Assembly (NCBI GenBank): GCA_029862005.1
Contig: JAOTYD010000012.1
Span: forward strand, 1 to 64,000
DNA from: Gammaproteobacteria bacterium
Lineage (GTDB): Bacteria; Pseudomonadota; Gammaproteobacteria; GCA-001735895
Direction: 5' to 3'
Length of the DNA: 64,000 nucleotides
In this document: positions 55,914 to 64,000 of the stretch, in pieces
Numbering within the stretch: position 1 is the first letter of the stretch
Layout of the letters: every line of letters begins with the position of its first letter
The notes under the pieces: model-generated
The model's database searches: none
What the model saw: only the letters and a program-made list of their open reading frames with translations
What the model was told of the DNA's origin: nothing
Translations under genes and position numbers: made by a program

Positions 55914-56693
55914 ATGAGCACGGCCGCCGCCAAGTTTGATTTCAGCAATCAACGCGTATTGATTACCGGCGGTACCTCGGGCATCGGCGAGACTACCGCA
56001 GTTGCCTTTGTCGAGGCGGGGGCCCGGGTGGTCATTACCGGTCGCAACAAGAATCGCGCTCGCGCCATCAAGAAGCGCTGCAAAAAAGCCGCTGGCAGCC
56101 TTGCGTTTGTTGCGGGCGACATAACCAGTCGGCAGCAATGCGAACTGATCGTGACCGAGGCAGTCGGTATTCTTGGTGGCCTTGATATCGTCGTCAACAG
56201 CGCCGGCGTTATCTTTCATGCTACGGCGGAAGAGACTACCGACGAGCAGTGGCTGCAGACCATGGACGTCAATGTCAACGGCATGTTCTATATCTGCCGG
56301 GCCTCGATACCACAGCTGAGATCCAGCAAGGGCATCATTATCAATATTGCCTCGGATGCGGCACTATCCGGCAGTTACCATCTAACCGCGTACTGCGCCA
56401 GCAAGGGTGCGGTGCTGCAGATGACCCGGGCGATGGCACTAGATTATGCGCAGGAGGGGATCCGTATCGTGCCGATTTGTCCGGGTGATGTCGATACACC
56501 GATGCTGCGCGGAGAATTTCACGACCGTGATCTGAGTGTAAAAACCGGGCTAAGAGAATCTGCTGCAGCGGTGCCGTTAAACCGGGTCTGCAGTGCCCAG
56601 GAAGTGGCTGACATGGTGCTGTTCGCCTGCAGTAATTCAGCCGGCTTTATTACCGGCTATCCGCTGGTGCTGGACGGTGGTAATCGCGCCTGA
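55914..56693 (+). CDS. Short-chain dehydrogenase/reductase (SDR)
   Basis: 259 residues. Cofactor motif TGGTSGIGET at residues ~17-26; NSAG; catalytic Ser in IASDAALSGS, Tyr-x-x-x-Lys in YCASKGA; PGDVDTPM. NAD(H) or NADP(H) alcohol/ketone oxidoreductase. It overlaps nothing but is 6 bases from the aldehyde dehydrogenase, suggesting alcohol-to-acid oxidation of one compound. Confidence 0.88.
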   Translation: MSTAAAKFDFSNQRVLITGGTSGIGETTAVAFVEAGARVVITGRNKNRARAIKKRCKKAAGSLAFVAGDITSRQQCELIVTEAVGILGGLDIVVNSAGVIFHATAEETTDEQWLQTMDVNVNGMFYICRASIPQLRSSKGIIINIASDAALSGSYHLTAYCASKGAVLQMTRAMALDYAQEGIRIVPICPGDVDTPMLRGEFHDRDLSVKTGLRESAAAVPLNRVCSAQEVADMVLFACSNSAGFITGYPLVLDGGNRA

Positions 56694-56740
56694 CGAGGAC
56701 TGTCAGCGCGCCCGCTGCTAAAACCCGATCTGTTCACTCA

Positions 56741-56977
56741 GCAAGGCCATCACCCGGCGCCAATGGTGCGCTGGATGATTTTGTTCTTGCTGCAGCTGTC
56801 GATATGCCGCGTGGTATTCGGATCAACACGTTGAGCCCGGAAGTGCTCGAAGTGTCACGAGAAAAATACCACGGATTTTTTCGTGGCCACGCGCACGTGT
56901 CTAACGAGGCCGTGGGCCTGGCTTACAGCAAGGCCATTGAAGGTTGCCTGACCGGCCAGGTGTTTACCGTCGATTGA
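56741..56977 (+). pseudogene. 3' remnant of an SDR gene
   Basis: One frame reads …GANGALDDFVLAAAVDM, then PRGIRINTLSPEVLEVSREK, then a YHGFFRGHAHVSNEAVG block and CLTGQVFTVD-stop. This is the C-terminal third of a distinct SDR type (NmrA/YciK-like, with the family's 'LPRGIRIN.VSP' and 'GQV' blocks). No start codon or upstream Rossmann part is present, so the gene is broken. It is unlike the preceding SDR, so not its direct duplicate. Confidence 0.7.
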
Positions 56978-57009
56978 TCCGCAGCGAAATTCGAAGGCGC
57001 TGGTGAAAT

Positions 57010-57762
57010 CTAAGCTTGATCGACTCCATCCGGCGAGCTGTCCATTCCCAGAAAATTAGCCAGTAACGCGTTAAAAAGATGTGGTTTCTCCAGGTGTACG
57101 GCGTGTGAGCATCCTGGAACAACGGCCAACTGGGCACCTGCAATTCCGCGCCAGAGTTGTTCCGGCTGGCTCCACGGGTAAACCTGGTCGCCGTCACCCC
57201 AGAGCACCAGGGATGGCGTTGCAATCTTGGATAATGCTGATACACCTGACCAGGCTTCCATTGCAACGAGACCTGCCTGGGCCGCCTGCAGTGACGCCAT
57301 TACGGCGAGATGTGCACAGAAGCCATACTGATCCGCATTTTCTCCTTGCAGAAACCAGGTAGCGGCAATGCGCCGTCCGGTTGCTTCGACGCCTTCCTCG
57401 GTCAGTCTGCGTCGAGATTCGTCAATTGTTTCAAATCGCCCGGGCATCAGGCCGACCGGGCCGGTACCGTAGAGCACCAGGTGATCTACTCGATCGGGCG
57501 CCAGGGCTACCATCTCCTGAACCACCATTCCGCCCATGGAGTGTCCTAACAGGTGGAAGTTACTGACCCCGAGCCGTTCGAGTTCATCGAGAACGTAAGT
57601 CGCGAAACCGCCGATTGTTTGCGGCGGTTCCATTGCATTGTTTAGACCGAAACCCGGAAGATCAGGAGTGATTACATTAAAATGTTGCGAAAACACTTCC
57701 ACCTGATTAGCCCATTGGGGGCTGCCACCGAGGTAACCATGAACCAGCACCAGGTCTTTCAT
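57010..57762 (-). CDS. Alpha/beta-fold hydrolase
   Basis: 250 residues. Oxyanion HGYLGGSPQW, nucleophile Ser in GHSMGGMV, Asp in WGDGDQVYPW, His in GCSHAVHLEKP. Typical of esterases or thioesterase-like hydrolases. It follows proW by 54 bases on the same strand and could be the last gene of that operon. Substrate unknown; a betainyl-CoA or similar thioester is only a guess. Confidence 0.83.
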   Translation of the reverse strand: MKDLVLVHGYLGGSPQWANQVEVFSQHFNVITPDLPGFGLNNAMEPPQTIGGFATYVLDELERLGVSNFHLLGHSMGGMVVQEMVALAPDRVDHLVLYGTGPVGLMPGRFETIDESRRRLTEEGVEATGRRIAATWFLQGENADQYGFCAHLAVMASLQAAQAGLVAMEAWSGVSALSKIATPSLVLWGDGDQVYPWSQPEQLWRGIAGAQLAVVPGCSHAVHLEKPHLFNALLANFLGMDSSPDGVDQA

Positions 57763-57816
57763 AAACTGCGCCTGACCCTGAATTTCCTGGCGGTTAAACG
57801 CGTCATTCCAATGTGC

Positions 57817-59358
57817 CTACTTGCGTTCACCCTGAACGATTCGGTCGAGAATCATGGCACAGAACAGAATTGCAAAACCGGCTAGAATGCCCTGGCCGAC
57901 ATTGGCGTACTGAAGCGCTTCGAGTACATCCTCGCCGAGGCCCTTGGCGCCAATCAGGGACGCAACCACGACCATCGCCAGGCTCAGCATGATGGTTTGG
58001 TTGATCCCGGCGCGAATGGATGGGCTGGCGAGAGGTAAATCAACCCGCGTGAGCAGGTACCATTTACTGCCACCAAACGAGACTGCAGCCTCGCGCACAT
58101 GCTCTGGCACACCGCGCAGACCGAGCACGGTCAAACGCACTACCGGTGTTCCGCCAAAGATCATCGTGGTGACAACCGCGGCGGGTTTGCCCGTGCCGAA
58201 GAAGGCGATCACGGGAATCATGAAGACGAAGGCCGGCATGGTCTGCATGAAGTCCATGATCGGGCGAATGAAAGCATAGAATCGCTCCCGGCGTGCGCAA
58301 TACATGCCCAGTGGAATGCCGATGACGATCGACAAACAGGCAGCAGTTCCGAGCAGGGCCAGGGTTGTCATGGCTTTTTCCCAGAAACCCAGCAGCCCCA
58401 TGTACAGTAAAAAGGCACCTGAATAAACCGCAGCACGAGGACCTGCGGATAACCAGGTCAGCAGGATAATAAAGCTCGCGATCACCATCCAGGGGGTTTC
58501 CACGAAGATCAGTTCCAGCGCGTCCAGCACGCTGCGGATGCCATAGGTGATGGCGTCGAAAAAGACCTCGCCGTTGGTCACGCAAAAGGCGAAAAATTCT
58601 TCTACCCAACCGATACTGGTCAGGCGGATGCCGTGCTCGGTCGGAAACTGGATCAACCAGGGATAAAGCCCGGGAAAACTATAGTGGGTCACCGTCGCCA
58701 CCATGATCAGCACCACGAAGCTGCAGCTAAGTGCGATATGCCGCGGGGTCATACCGGATGAAATTCCCGGATCGGACAACCAGTCGGAAAATCGCTTCTC
58801 GAGCAGGGTATTGGCGATGATCGCCTGGCCGACCTTGATTGCAACTAGCGCGACAAAGCCCACGGCAGCGATCGTCATCCCGGTTCCCTCGAGTTGCTCG
58901 GCCTCCAGCCGGATCCCGCCGATCGCGTCTTCCAGCGATTCCACCGTGCGTCGGTAGACATCGATCTTGTCGGTATTGTTCTCGATAGCAGATTCCAGCT
59001 GCTGGCGCCTGAGTTCGAGCGTGCCCTCGATGTTGGCGATACGTTCCCAGGCTTTTGATGCCAGGTCGCCAAACAGGCCGCGCACGATTTGTACGGCTGC
59101 CATGGTTTCCAGGATCAGAAAAGCCAGGCCCCAGTTCCATATGCCGCGAGAACAAAACCAGATCGGGCCAAGTACACCGGCCCAGGTATTCGATGTCCAG
59201 ACAAACTTCGAATCGCTACCGATTTTCGCAAACTGGTTACGGTAGTAACCGGGGCTGGTTTTGACAAAGCGTTCGACCTGCTGTTCTCGCTCCGCGGCAA
59301 AGTATTCACTGTCGTCCGAAATCATTCCTGAAGGTGCATCGAGCGTTTTTTCATTCAT
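57817..59358 (-). CDS. proW: Glycine betaine/carnitine-type ABC permease with long N-terminal extension (ProW-like)
   Basis: 513 residues against ~350 for E. coli ProW. The C-terminal ~250 residues hold the binding-protein-dependent permease core (ACLSIVIGIPLGMYCARR…PAFVFMIPVIAFFG, VREAAVSFGGSKWYLLTRVDLPLASPSI). The first ~190 residues have a TM helix (TWAGVLGPIWFCSRGIWNWG), a coiled-coil predicted at ELRRQQLESAIENNTDK, and another TM. The N-terminal block resembles DUF2628. It overlaps proV by 4 bases. Confidence 0.88.
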   Translation of the reverse strand: MNEKTLDAPSGMISDDSEYFAAEREQQVERFVKTSPGYYRNQFAKIGSDSKFVWTSNTWAGVLGPIWFCSRGIWNWGLAFLILETMAAVQIVRGLFGDLASKAWERIANIEGTLELRRQQLESAIENNTDKIDVYRRTVESLEDAIGGIRLEAEQLEGTGMTIAAVGFVALVAIKVGQAIIANTLLEKRFSDWLSDPGISSGMTPRHIALSCSFVVLIMVATVTHYSFPGLYPWLIQFPTEHGIRLTSIGWVEEFFAFCVTNGEVFFDAITYGIRSVLDALELIFVETPWMVIASFIILLTWLSAGPRAAVYSGAFLLYMGLLGFWEKAMTTLALLGTAACLSIVIGIPLGMYCARRERFYAFIRPIMDFMQTMPAFVFMIPVIAFFGTGKPAAVVTTMIFGGTPVVRLTVLGLRGVPEHVREAAVSFGGSKWYLLTRVDLPLASPSIRAGINQTIMLSLAMVVVASLIGAKGLGEDVLEALQYANVGQGILAGFAILFCAMILDRIVQGERK

Positions 59359-60437
59359 GATGTTTCCGCCCCTTCTATGACTGTTTGCAGGATATCGGGT
59401 CGCGTAATCACGCCAATCTCGATCCCATCGTCGACGACAACAATCGGGGTATCGGCGTCAATGGCCAGCTGAATCAACCGGCTCAGCGATTCATCTTCGT
59501 TAACCCGCGGCGCGTCGTCGGGCGGCTGCTCGGCGTGCGCCAGGTATTTCTCCATGGGCTGCATCACCGCATGTGCGCGTACGATCTTCAGGCGCGAGAT
59601 GCCGGCGACGAAATCGGCCACGTAATCGTCGGCTGGATGCATGACAATATCCTCGGCGGTACCGATCTGAACCACCCTGCCATCGCGCATGATGGCGATG
59701 CGGTCACCAATACGCACGGCCTCGTCCAGGTCGTGGGTAATGAACATCGTGGTTCTTTTCATGACCGCGGACAGCTTGATGAATTCATCCTGCAACTGCC
59801 TGCGAATCAGTGGGTCGAGTGCGCTGAAAGGTTCGTCCATCAGCAGTACGTCCGGGTCGGCGGCAAGCGCCCGCGCCAGTCCCACCCGTTGCTGCATGCC
59901 ACCGGATAATTCATGCGCGTACTTGTTGCCCCAGGCATCCAGCTCGACCGTCTTCAACATGTTGGCCGCCCGGCGCATGCGTTCATTCTTGTTGATATTG
60001 CGAATCTCGAGCGGCATCGCGACGTTATCCAGCACCGAGCGGTGCGGTAACAGCGCGAAGTTCTGAAACACCATGCCGATTTTACGGTTACGGAATTCCA
60101 TCAACTCACTGGGGCCGAGCGCCATAACATCGGTGCCGTGAATTACTATTTTGCCGGCAGTCGGCTCGAGCAGGCGGTTGAAATGGCGGACCAGTGTGGA
60201 TTTGCCGCTGCCGGACAGCCCCATGACGCAGAAAATTTCGCCTTTTTTGACATCGAGGCTGACATCCGCGACCCCGACCACCGCGTTATAGGTCTCGAGG
60301 ACCTCTGCCTTGCCCAGCCCTTGTTCCTGGATGGCGCGTAAGGCGACATCGGCCTGTTCACCGAATATCTTCCAGACATTGGAGATTTCGAGAACGGTTT
60401 CGCCTGCTGACTGACTGGATTGATCTGACACGGCCAT
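59355..60437 (-). CDS. proV: Glycine betaine/carnitine-type ABC ATPase (ProV-like)
   Basis: 360 residues from the ATG at 60437 (GGGGGAG upstream). Walker [14 protein letters not shown], signature [16 protein letters not shown], Walker [14 protein letters not shown]. The N-terminal helix with [13 protein letters not shown] and the C-terminal CBS-like tail ([22 protein letters not shown]) belong to ProV/OpuAA. The CBS part senses ionic strength in relatives. It starts 88 bases after proX and overlaps proW by 4. Confidence 0.93.
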   Translation of the reverse strand: MAVSDQSSQSAGETVLEISNVWKIFGEQADVALRAIQEQGLGKAEVLETYNAVVGVADVSLDVKKGEIFCVMGLSGSGKSTLVRHFNRLLEPTAGKIVIHGTDVMALGPSELMEFRNRKIGMVFQNFALLPHRSVLDNVAMPLEIRNINKNERMRRAANMLKTVELDAWGNKYAHELSGGMQQRVGLARALAADPDVLLMDEPFSALDPLIRRQLQDEFIKLSAVMKRTTMFITHDLDEAVRIGDRIAIMRDGRVVQIGTAEDIVMHPADDYVADFVAGISRLKIVRAHAVMQPMEKYLAHAEQPPDDAPRVNEDESLSRLIQLAIDADTPIVVVDDGIEIGVITRPDILQTVIEGAETS

Positions 60438-60525
60438 TTCTCCCCCGGTGGCTATGAAAAACCTGCTGACAGCTGTGCCGGGGTCGACACGACGCCGACC
60501 CCGCACAGGTTTTTATGTCAAGCGA

Positions 60526-61491
60526 CTAGAGGCCTAACCAGGCGTCTACCCGCTCCGGGTTTTTGGCGATCCATTCGCTGGCAACCTCTGATGCCTTGCG
60601 GCCTTTGCCCGATATCTCGTAGGCAAAACCACTGACATCGTCCGCGGTCAGCGAGAAACGCTCGAAGAATTCGACGATGGCCGGGGAACGGTCTTTCAGC
60701 GAGTTGGACCATGCAATCTGCACGCGCTTGAGTGCATCCTTGCTCGCAACCTTGGACTCCTGGTACCAGTCCGGAGAATCAGACGGTTGCACCATGACAT
60801 ATTTCGCCGGGTCATACTTGGGTTCCGACAGCATGGTGACGTCGAACATGTACCAGATCGCATGCGGCTTGTAGCAGTAGAACGCGTAGCCTTCCTGCTT
60901 CGCAATCGAGTCCTTTACCCGGGCGGTCTTTACGCTCTCTTCTGCCCGTATCGGCTCGATAAACGATAGCAAGTCGTAATCACGAACCTTGACCTCGTTT
61001 ACATTTGCCGAGGCCCAGCCCGGCGCGCCAATCCACATTTCACCCTTGCCATTGCCATCGCTATCCATCTTCATGGCCACGTCGGGGCGGCCGAGGTCCG
61101 CGATATCGGTGATACTGTTCTCCTTGGCAAAATCCTGGGAGACACAGAACCCCTGGTTGCCTTCATAGGCATTCTTGCTCAGGGTTACGGTTTTCTTTCC
61201 ATCGACATACTTCTTGGTGAAGCTTTCCTGATTGGGTAGCCAGACATCGGGGTGTACATCGATATCTCCCTTACCCTGGTCCATGCCCTGGAAGATAGTG
61301 GCATTGTTGCCCGGTACCAGGTTCGCCTCGCCACCAATACGCTCGACCACAACCGCCTGTAACAGCGCGGCGATAGCTTGCGCCCCGGTCCAGGCCGGGG
61401 TTCCTATATTGACCTTCTCAGCGCTAAATGCCGTCGCCGATGACAGGGTTAAAGCTAGCGTGAAAGCCACGCCCAGTATATGTTTTTGCAT
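60526..61491 (-). CDS. proX: Glycine betaine/carnitine-type binding protein (ProX-like)
   Basis: 321 residues, signal peptide MQKHILGVAFTLALTLSSATAFSA. Core VNIGTPAWTGAQAIAALLQAVVVERIGGEAN, with DVHPDVWLPNQE; further Trp residues in WIGAPGWAS and IWYMFD could form an aromatic box for quaternary amines. First gene of the transport operon; upstream lies a leader with tandem repeats (61511-61526). Betaine or carnitine is the inferred ligand. Confidence 0.9.
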   Translation of the reverse strand: MQKHILGVAFTLALTLSSATAFSAEKVNIGTPAWTGAQAIAALLQAVVVERIGGEANLVPGNNATIFQGMDQGKGDIDVHPDVWLPNQESFTKKYVDGKKTVTLSKNAYEGNQGFCVSQDFAKENSITDIADLGRPDVAMKMDSDGNGKGEMWIGAPGWASANVNEVKVRDYDLLSFIEPIRAEESVKTARVKDSIAKQEGYAFYCYKPHAIWYMFDVTMLSEPKYDPAKYVMVQPSDSPDWYQESKVASKDALKRVQIAWSNSLKDRSPAIVEFFERFSLTADDVSGFAYEISGKGRKASEVASEWIAKNPERVDAWLGL

Positions 61492-61804
61492 TTTCGACTC
61501 CTCGATTGGATATTTGTATATTTGTATAGGGCTCCTGCCCTTATGATTTCGTCCCTGTCGTAATCAAGGTTTATTATCCGCGTTTCCATGCATTACAGGA
61601 AGGATTTTTTATTGCACCCGTTAGATTGGGTAATTCTGGACCAGGTTTTACCAATAGATGCGCAGTTCCCGGTGACCGGCAGACTGGATCCAAATGAACT
61701 CGAAATGAGGCCCAGGTCTAAATTTTCCACAGATTAAATCGTTGAGTTGAAAATGCCGCCCGGGGCCATGATATTATCGGTAGAAAATAACCAGGTTAAC
61801 GGAT
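61492..61804. other. Intergenic region between proX and the HDOD gene
   Basis: 313 bases between divergent genes. Near proX: the ribosome site GAGGAG (61498-61503, minus strand), two tandem TATTTGTA copies (61511-61518 and 61519-61526), and a small hairpin AGGGC-TCCT-GCCCT (61528-61541). The rest carries no ORF or terminator I can support; both promoters must lie here. Confidence 0.55.
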
Positions 61805-63043
61805 TTGACTGAAATAAAGATCCCGAATATTTCCACGCTTCGACGTATCAAGGCGATTTCCGAATTATCGGAGGGCCATTTGATCGCCCTGGCTAATCAG
61901 CTCAAGGTTTTCTCGGCCAGGGAAGGGGAGTTTCTGCTCTGGAACGGTTCAACCGAAAAGACCAGCCTCTATATTGTCCGGGGTAAAGTGTCCCTGATGG
62001 CGCGGGATAAAAAGGTGAAGGTCATCGAGGTTGACGAAAGCCAGGAATTAAAGCCTGTCGCGCAATTACGACCCAGTATATACGATGTGAAAGCCCTGGG
62101 CTCTGTCGACTACCTGAAAATCGACCGGCAAACGCTTGTTGACTATGCAGAGTTATCAGAAGGCATCGCAGACGACATCAGCGTGCATTCACTGTTTACC
62201 AATTACGATGAAGAAGACAATTCGATTGTCAGCCATCTTTACCGTAATTTAATGGACCAGAGCATCAGCTTACCCTCGCTGCCATCGGTGGCTGACCGAA
62301 TTCAAAAGATTTATAAAGGTAAATCGACCAATCTCGAGGACATGATACACATACTTTCATCTTATCCGGATGTCGCCAGAAAAATTAATAATGTCGCCCG
62401 AAGTGCGAAGAATACAGATCTCAGGGCAACTGAAAAAATTCGTTACTCGATAAGTCACCTGGGTATATTGCCGGTGTATTGCCTGATCATGACTTACGCG
62501 GTTGGACGGCTTGTCAAACGCCTGCCCGCTGACCAAATGCAGCGCGTTCGCTCGTTTTGGGATCATAGCCTGAACGTGGCCGCGATCAGCAGGATTCTGG
62601 CGAAGCAGACCCGCTCCTTTCCTCCTGATCTTGCAATGTTGGCCGGCCTGATTCACGGTATCGGGGTGTTGGTCGTCGATGACCGGCTCCTGCATCATCA
62701 TGAACTGATGCTGGATCACCTGGAAATTGACCACGCGATTCAGGTCATGCGCCCCGAAATTTCGAGCCTGTTATTGCGAAAATGGGATCTCGATGACAGC
62801 TTGATACTGGTGGTGGAAGAGTGCGGCAACTGGTCACGTGACAACGAGGGTCCAGCCGACCTGTGTGACCTGGTTCTGGTCGCGAATTACTACGGTATGC
62901 TGCACAGTGATCAAAATCATTCACTGCCGCAGGTCAGCGCTATTCCCGCAATACAAAAGCTGGGAATTACACCGGAAGAATGTATTGAAGCGATAAAAGA
63001 ATCAGCCATTGTAAGACGTAACATAGAGAAAATCTTTACCTGA
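61805..63043 (+). CDS. HDOD-domain protein with cyclic-nucleotide-binding-like N-terminus
   Basis: 412 residues, TTG start at 61805 with a weak AGG/GGA site. Residues ~15-110 look like a cNMP-binding beta-roll (FSAREGEFLLWNGSTEKTSLYIVRGKVSLMAR). Residues ~155-360 are HDOD: LPSLPSVADRIQKIYKG, YPDVARKINNVARS, ISHLGILPVYCLIMTYAVGRL, and DHSLNVAAISRILAKQ with LIHGIGVLV in place of the metal-binding LLHDIG. A signalling protein of unknown target. Confidence 0.87.
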   Translation: MTEIKIPNISTLRRIKAISELSEGHLIALANQLKVFSAREGEFLLWNGSTEKTSLYIVRGKVSLMARDKKVKVIEVDESQELKPVAQLRPSIYDVKALGSVDYLKIDRQTLVDYAELSEGIADDISVHSLFTNYDEEDNSIVSHLYRNLMDQSISLPSLPSVADRIQKIYKGKSTNLEDMIHILSSYPDVARKINNVARSAKNTDLRATEKIRYSISHLGILPVYCLIMTYAVGRLVKRLPADQMQRVRSFWDHSLNVAAISRILAKQTRSFPPDLAMLAGLIHGIGVLVVDDRLLHHHELMLDHLEIDHAIQVMRPEISSLLLRKWDLDDSLILVVEECGNWSRDNEGPADLCDLVLVANYYGMLHSDQNHSLPQVSAIPAIQKLGITPEECIEAIKESAIVRRNIEKIFT

Positions 63044-63073
63044 GAGGCCGACTGTAACTACGCCAATCGGGAT

Positions 63074-63433
63074 TCAGTGCGTCACGGAGGCGATATAGGC
63101 TTCGTAATATTGCCTTGATAATTTCCGCGCAGTGGTGATTTGCCTGGCAGACATATGTCGTTCAATTTTCTTGAGCTTTAATAATGCACGGCGAGAGTGT
63201 TGAGACGCCGATACCTTGCACCAGGCATAAGCCTTGATGTAATTCTGGGTAACACCGGTTCCCCTTGCATACATGCTGCCCAATCGATGTTGCGCCCTGC
63301 GATAACCCTGCTTGGCCGATTGCAGGTACCACTGGAAGGCTGATCTATAGTTCCTTGCGCTGTCATCTTTCTCGAACATTTCAGCGAGTTCAAACTGCGT
63401 GATACAGGTGCGGTCTTCAGCGTAGATAGCCAT
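63074..63433 (-). CDS. Sel1-repeat protein
   Basis: 119 residues. One to two Sel1/TPR-like repeats: SAFQWYLQSAKQGYRRAQHRLGSMYARGTGVTQNYIKAYAWCKVSASQHSRRALLKLKKIE. SLR proteins scaffold protein complexes. Short single gene, convergent with the HDOD gene (30 bases). No signal peptide. Confidence 0.8.
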   Translation of the reverse strand: MAIYAEDRTCITQFELAEMFEKDDSARNYRSAFQWYLQSAKQGYRRAQHRLGSMYARGTGVTQNYIKAYAWCKVSASQHSRRALLKLKKIERHMSARQITTARKLSRQYYEAYIASVTH

Positions 63434-63884
63434 GGTTATATCCTCCCTGTTTTACTTATTGGTGGGAAGTTGAAACCATACAAAATACAGCAAGCTGGTG
63501 CGCTATTCTGTGATTGGATTAACAAACCATATCTTTTTCACTGCCCGCTATAACGACTAACCGAAGATGTTTACCGAGTTAACTTCGAGTCGGCGAATGT
63601 CCATGATCGGCGCGCTCAAGACGATAAAAAAAGCCATCCTCTTTCGACACCTACCGTTTGTCGGTTTTTTTAGTCCTGAGCGCACGCAATAAATGCTCTA
63701 AACACCGACGCGTGACAATTGTGCAAGGTTAGTAAGTCAAAATAATCAGTAACATACGCAAATAACTAAAAGTAATTTATCGTATCTGGTGTGACAGCCG
63801 ACACCGTCTGTTGCTGCTGTCAAATCCTTGACATCGAGGTTAGCCAAACTATTAGTTAATCCTGGCCCTTCGAAGGATTTCGCT
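63434..63884. other. Intergenic region with a nested hairpin
   Basis: 451 bases with no supported gene. A 77-residue open frame on the minus strand (63746-63979) has no ribosome site or family resemblance and overlaps the start of the next gene. The only structure seen is the inverted repeat at 63612-63683. Confidence 0.55.
63612..63683. repeat. Imperfect nested inverted repeat
   Basis: GCGCTCAAGAC (63612-63622) pairs with GTCCTGAGCGC (63673-63683), one mismatch. Inside, a run of seven A's (63626-63632) faces seven T's (63665-63671), and the centre holds CGACA/TGTCG (63645-63649, 63659-63663). It lacks the core sites of integron attC elements. It could be a terminator for either strand or a structured RNA. 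Confidence 0.5.
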
Positions 63885-64000
63885 ATGAACAAGTTTGGAA
63901 GAGGAATTTCCTCGCTCGGTTGCATGTCTCTCTCCCAGGCTATCCACCCTCGTTTTGGACAACGCATCGGCTTGACCAAGTTAGTTCTGTTGCTGGTATT
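63885..64000 (+). CDS. Start of an unidentified protein (runs off the window)
   Basis: ATG at 63885, with AAGGA 8 bases upstream. 38 codons remain open to the edge: MNKFGRGISSLGCMSLSQ, then AIHPRFGQRIGLTKLVLLLV. The hydrophobic stretch at the edge suggests a first membrane helix after a basic loop. Family not recognisable from this piece. Confidence 0.5.
   Translation, partial: MNKFGRGISSLGCMSLSQAIHPRFGQRIGLTKLVLLLV

Noticed and set aside
63612-63683. Integron attC site
   Set aside because: The arms lack the RYYYAAC and GTTRRRY core sites, and no integrase or cassette genes are seen.
63746-63979. 77-residue minus-strand ORF near the right edge
   Set aside because: No ribosome site, no family pattern, and it overlaps a better supported start at 63885.

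Overview
The window looks like chromosomal DNA of a free-living, probably marine gammaproteobacterium. Evidence: a gammaproteobacterial-looking 23S/5S rRNA tail, hspQ, ychJ, a DUF3301 protein, a Na+-translocating NADH:quinone reductase (nqrABCDEF plus nqrM), a tripartite TctCBA transporter, and many genes for quaternary-ammonium and other compatible-solute compounds. Species cannot be named from this sequence. There are no phage genes, transposase genes, CRISPR arrays or tRNAs. Gene density is high, with many 1-8 nt overlaps.

Layout. 1-664: end of an rRNA operon (23S tail, 5S, two terminators). A long inverted repeat lies in the 23S-5S spacer, and a scrambled 5S fragment lies after the first terminator. 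803-4178: small enzymes (ABM monooxygenase, VOC protein, DUF4202, methyltransferase, 2-hydroxyacid dehydrogenase). 4344-6005: orphan Tat-exported family-5 solute-binding protein, then hspQ. 6490-12976: carnitine-type catabolic cluster of two divergent arms (BKACE, carnitine dehydrogenase, CaiD-like hydratase / acyl-CoA dehydrogenase, ADP-forming acyl-CoA synthetase) plus a MarR regulator. 13446-16564: TctCBA. 16686-19048: MFS transporter, OmpA-type lipoprotein, DUF3301. 19120-21707: trpBA with a divergent TetR gene and a perfect operator palindrome between them. 21836-25748: Ldh2-type dehydrogenase, OsmC-like protein, recQ, ychJ. 25753-28036: a tight four-gene operon of two DUF1538 membrane proteins, a PII-like protein and a CBS protein; this is the best candidate for an undescribed system. 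28178-33612: complete Opp/Dpp-type ABC transporter, followed upstream by a DoeA-like M24 protein and an esterase lipoprotein. 36115-39727: DMT transporter, cation:proton antiporter, metallophosphatase, lipoprotein. 39847-40782: homocysteine S-methyltransferase family. 40982-47085: nqrABCDEF, a small nqrM and a CBS protein, all translationally coupled or nearly so. 47064-49826: histidine kinase with a membrane-anchored PhnD-like binding protein and no response regulator. 49954-54292: operon of DMT transporter, metallo-beta-lactamase-fold hydrolase, class III aminotransferase and serine hydrolase. 54477-56977: aldehyde dehydrogenase, SDR and an SDR gene remnant. 57010-61491: alpha/beta hydrolase and a ProXVW-type betaine/carnitine ABC transporter whose permease has a long N-terminal extension. 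61805-64000: HDOD protein, Sel1-repeat protein, a structured intergenic region and the start of a gene that runs off the edge.

How the genes fit together (inference). ProXVW could import betaine or carnitine. The 6.5-12.5 kb cluster could activate gamma-butyrobetaine/carnitine to CoA thioesters and oxidise carnitine through dehydrocarnitine to betainyl-CoA. The DoeA-like hydrolase, the Opp transporter, the aldehyde dehydrogenase and the methyltransferase genes fit the same osmolyte-scavenging lifestyle. Na+-NQR, TctCBA and the antiporter suggest sodium-based energetics. All function calls rest on reading the sequence and on family knowledge; no database search was run.
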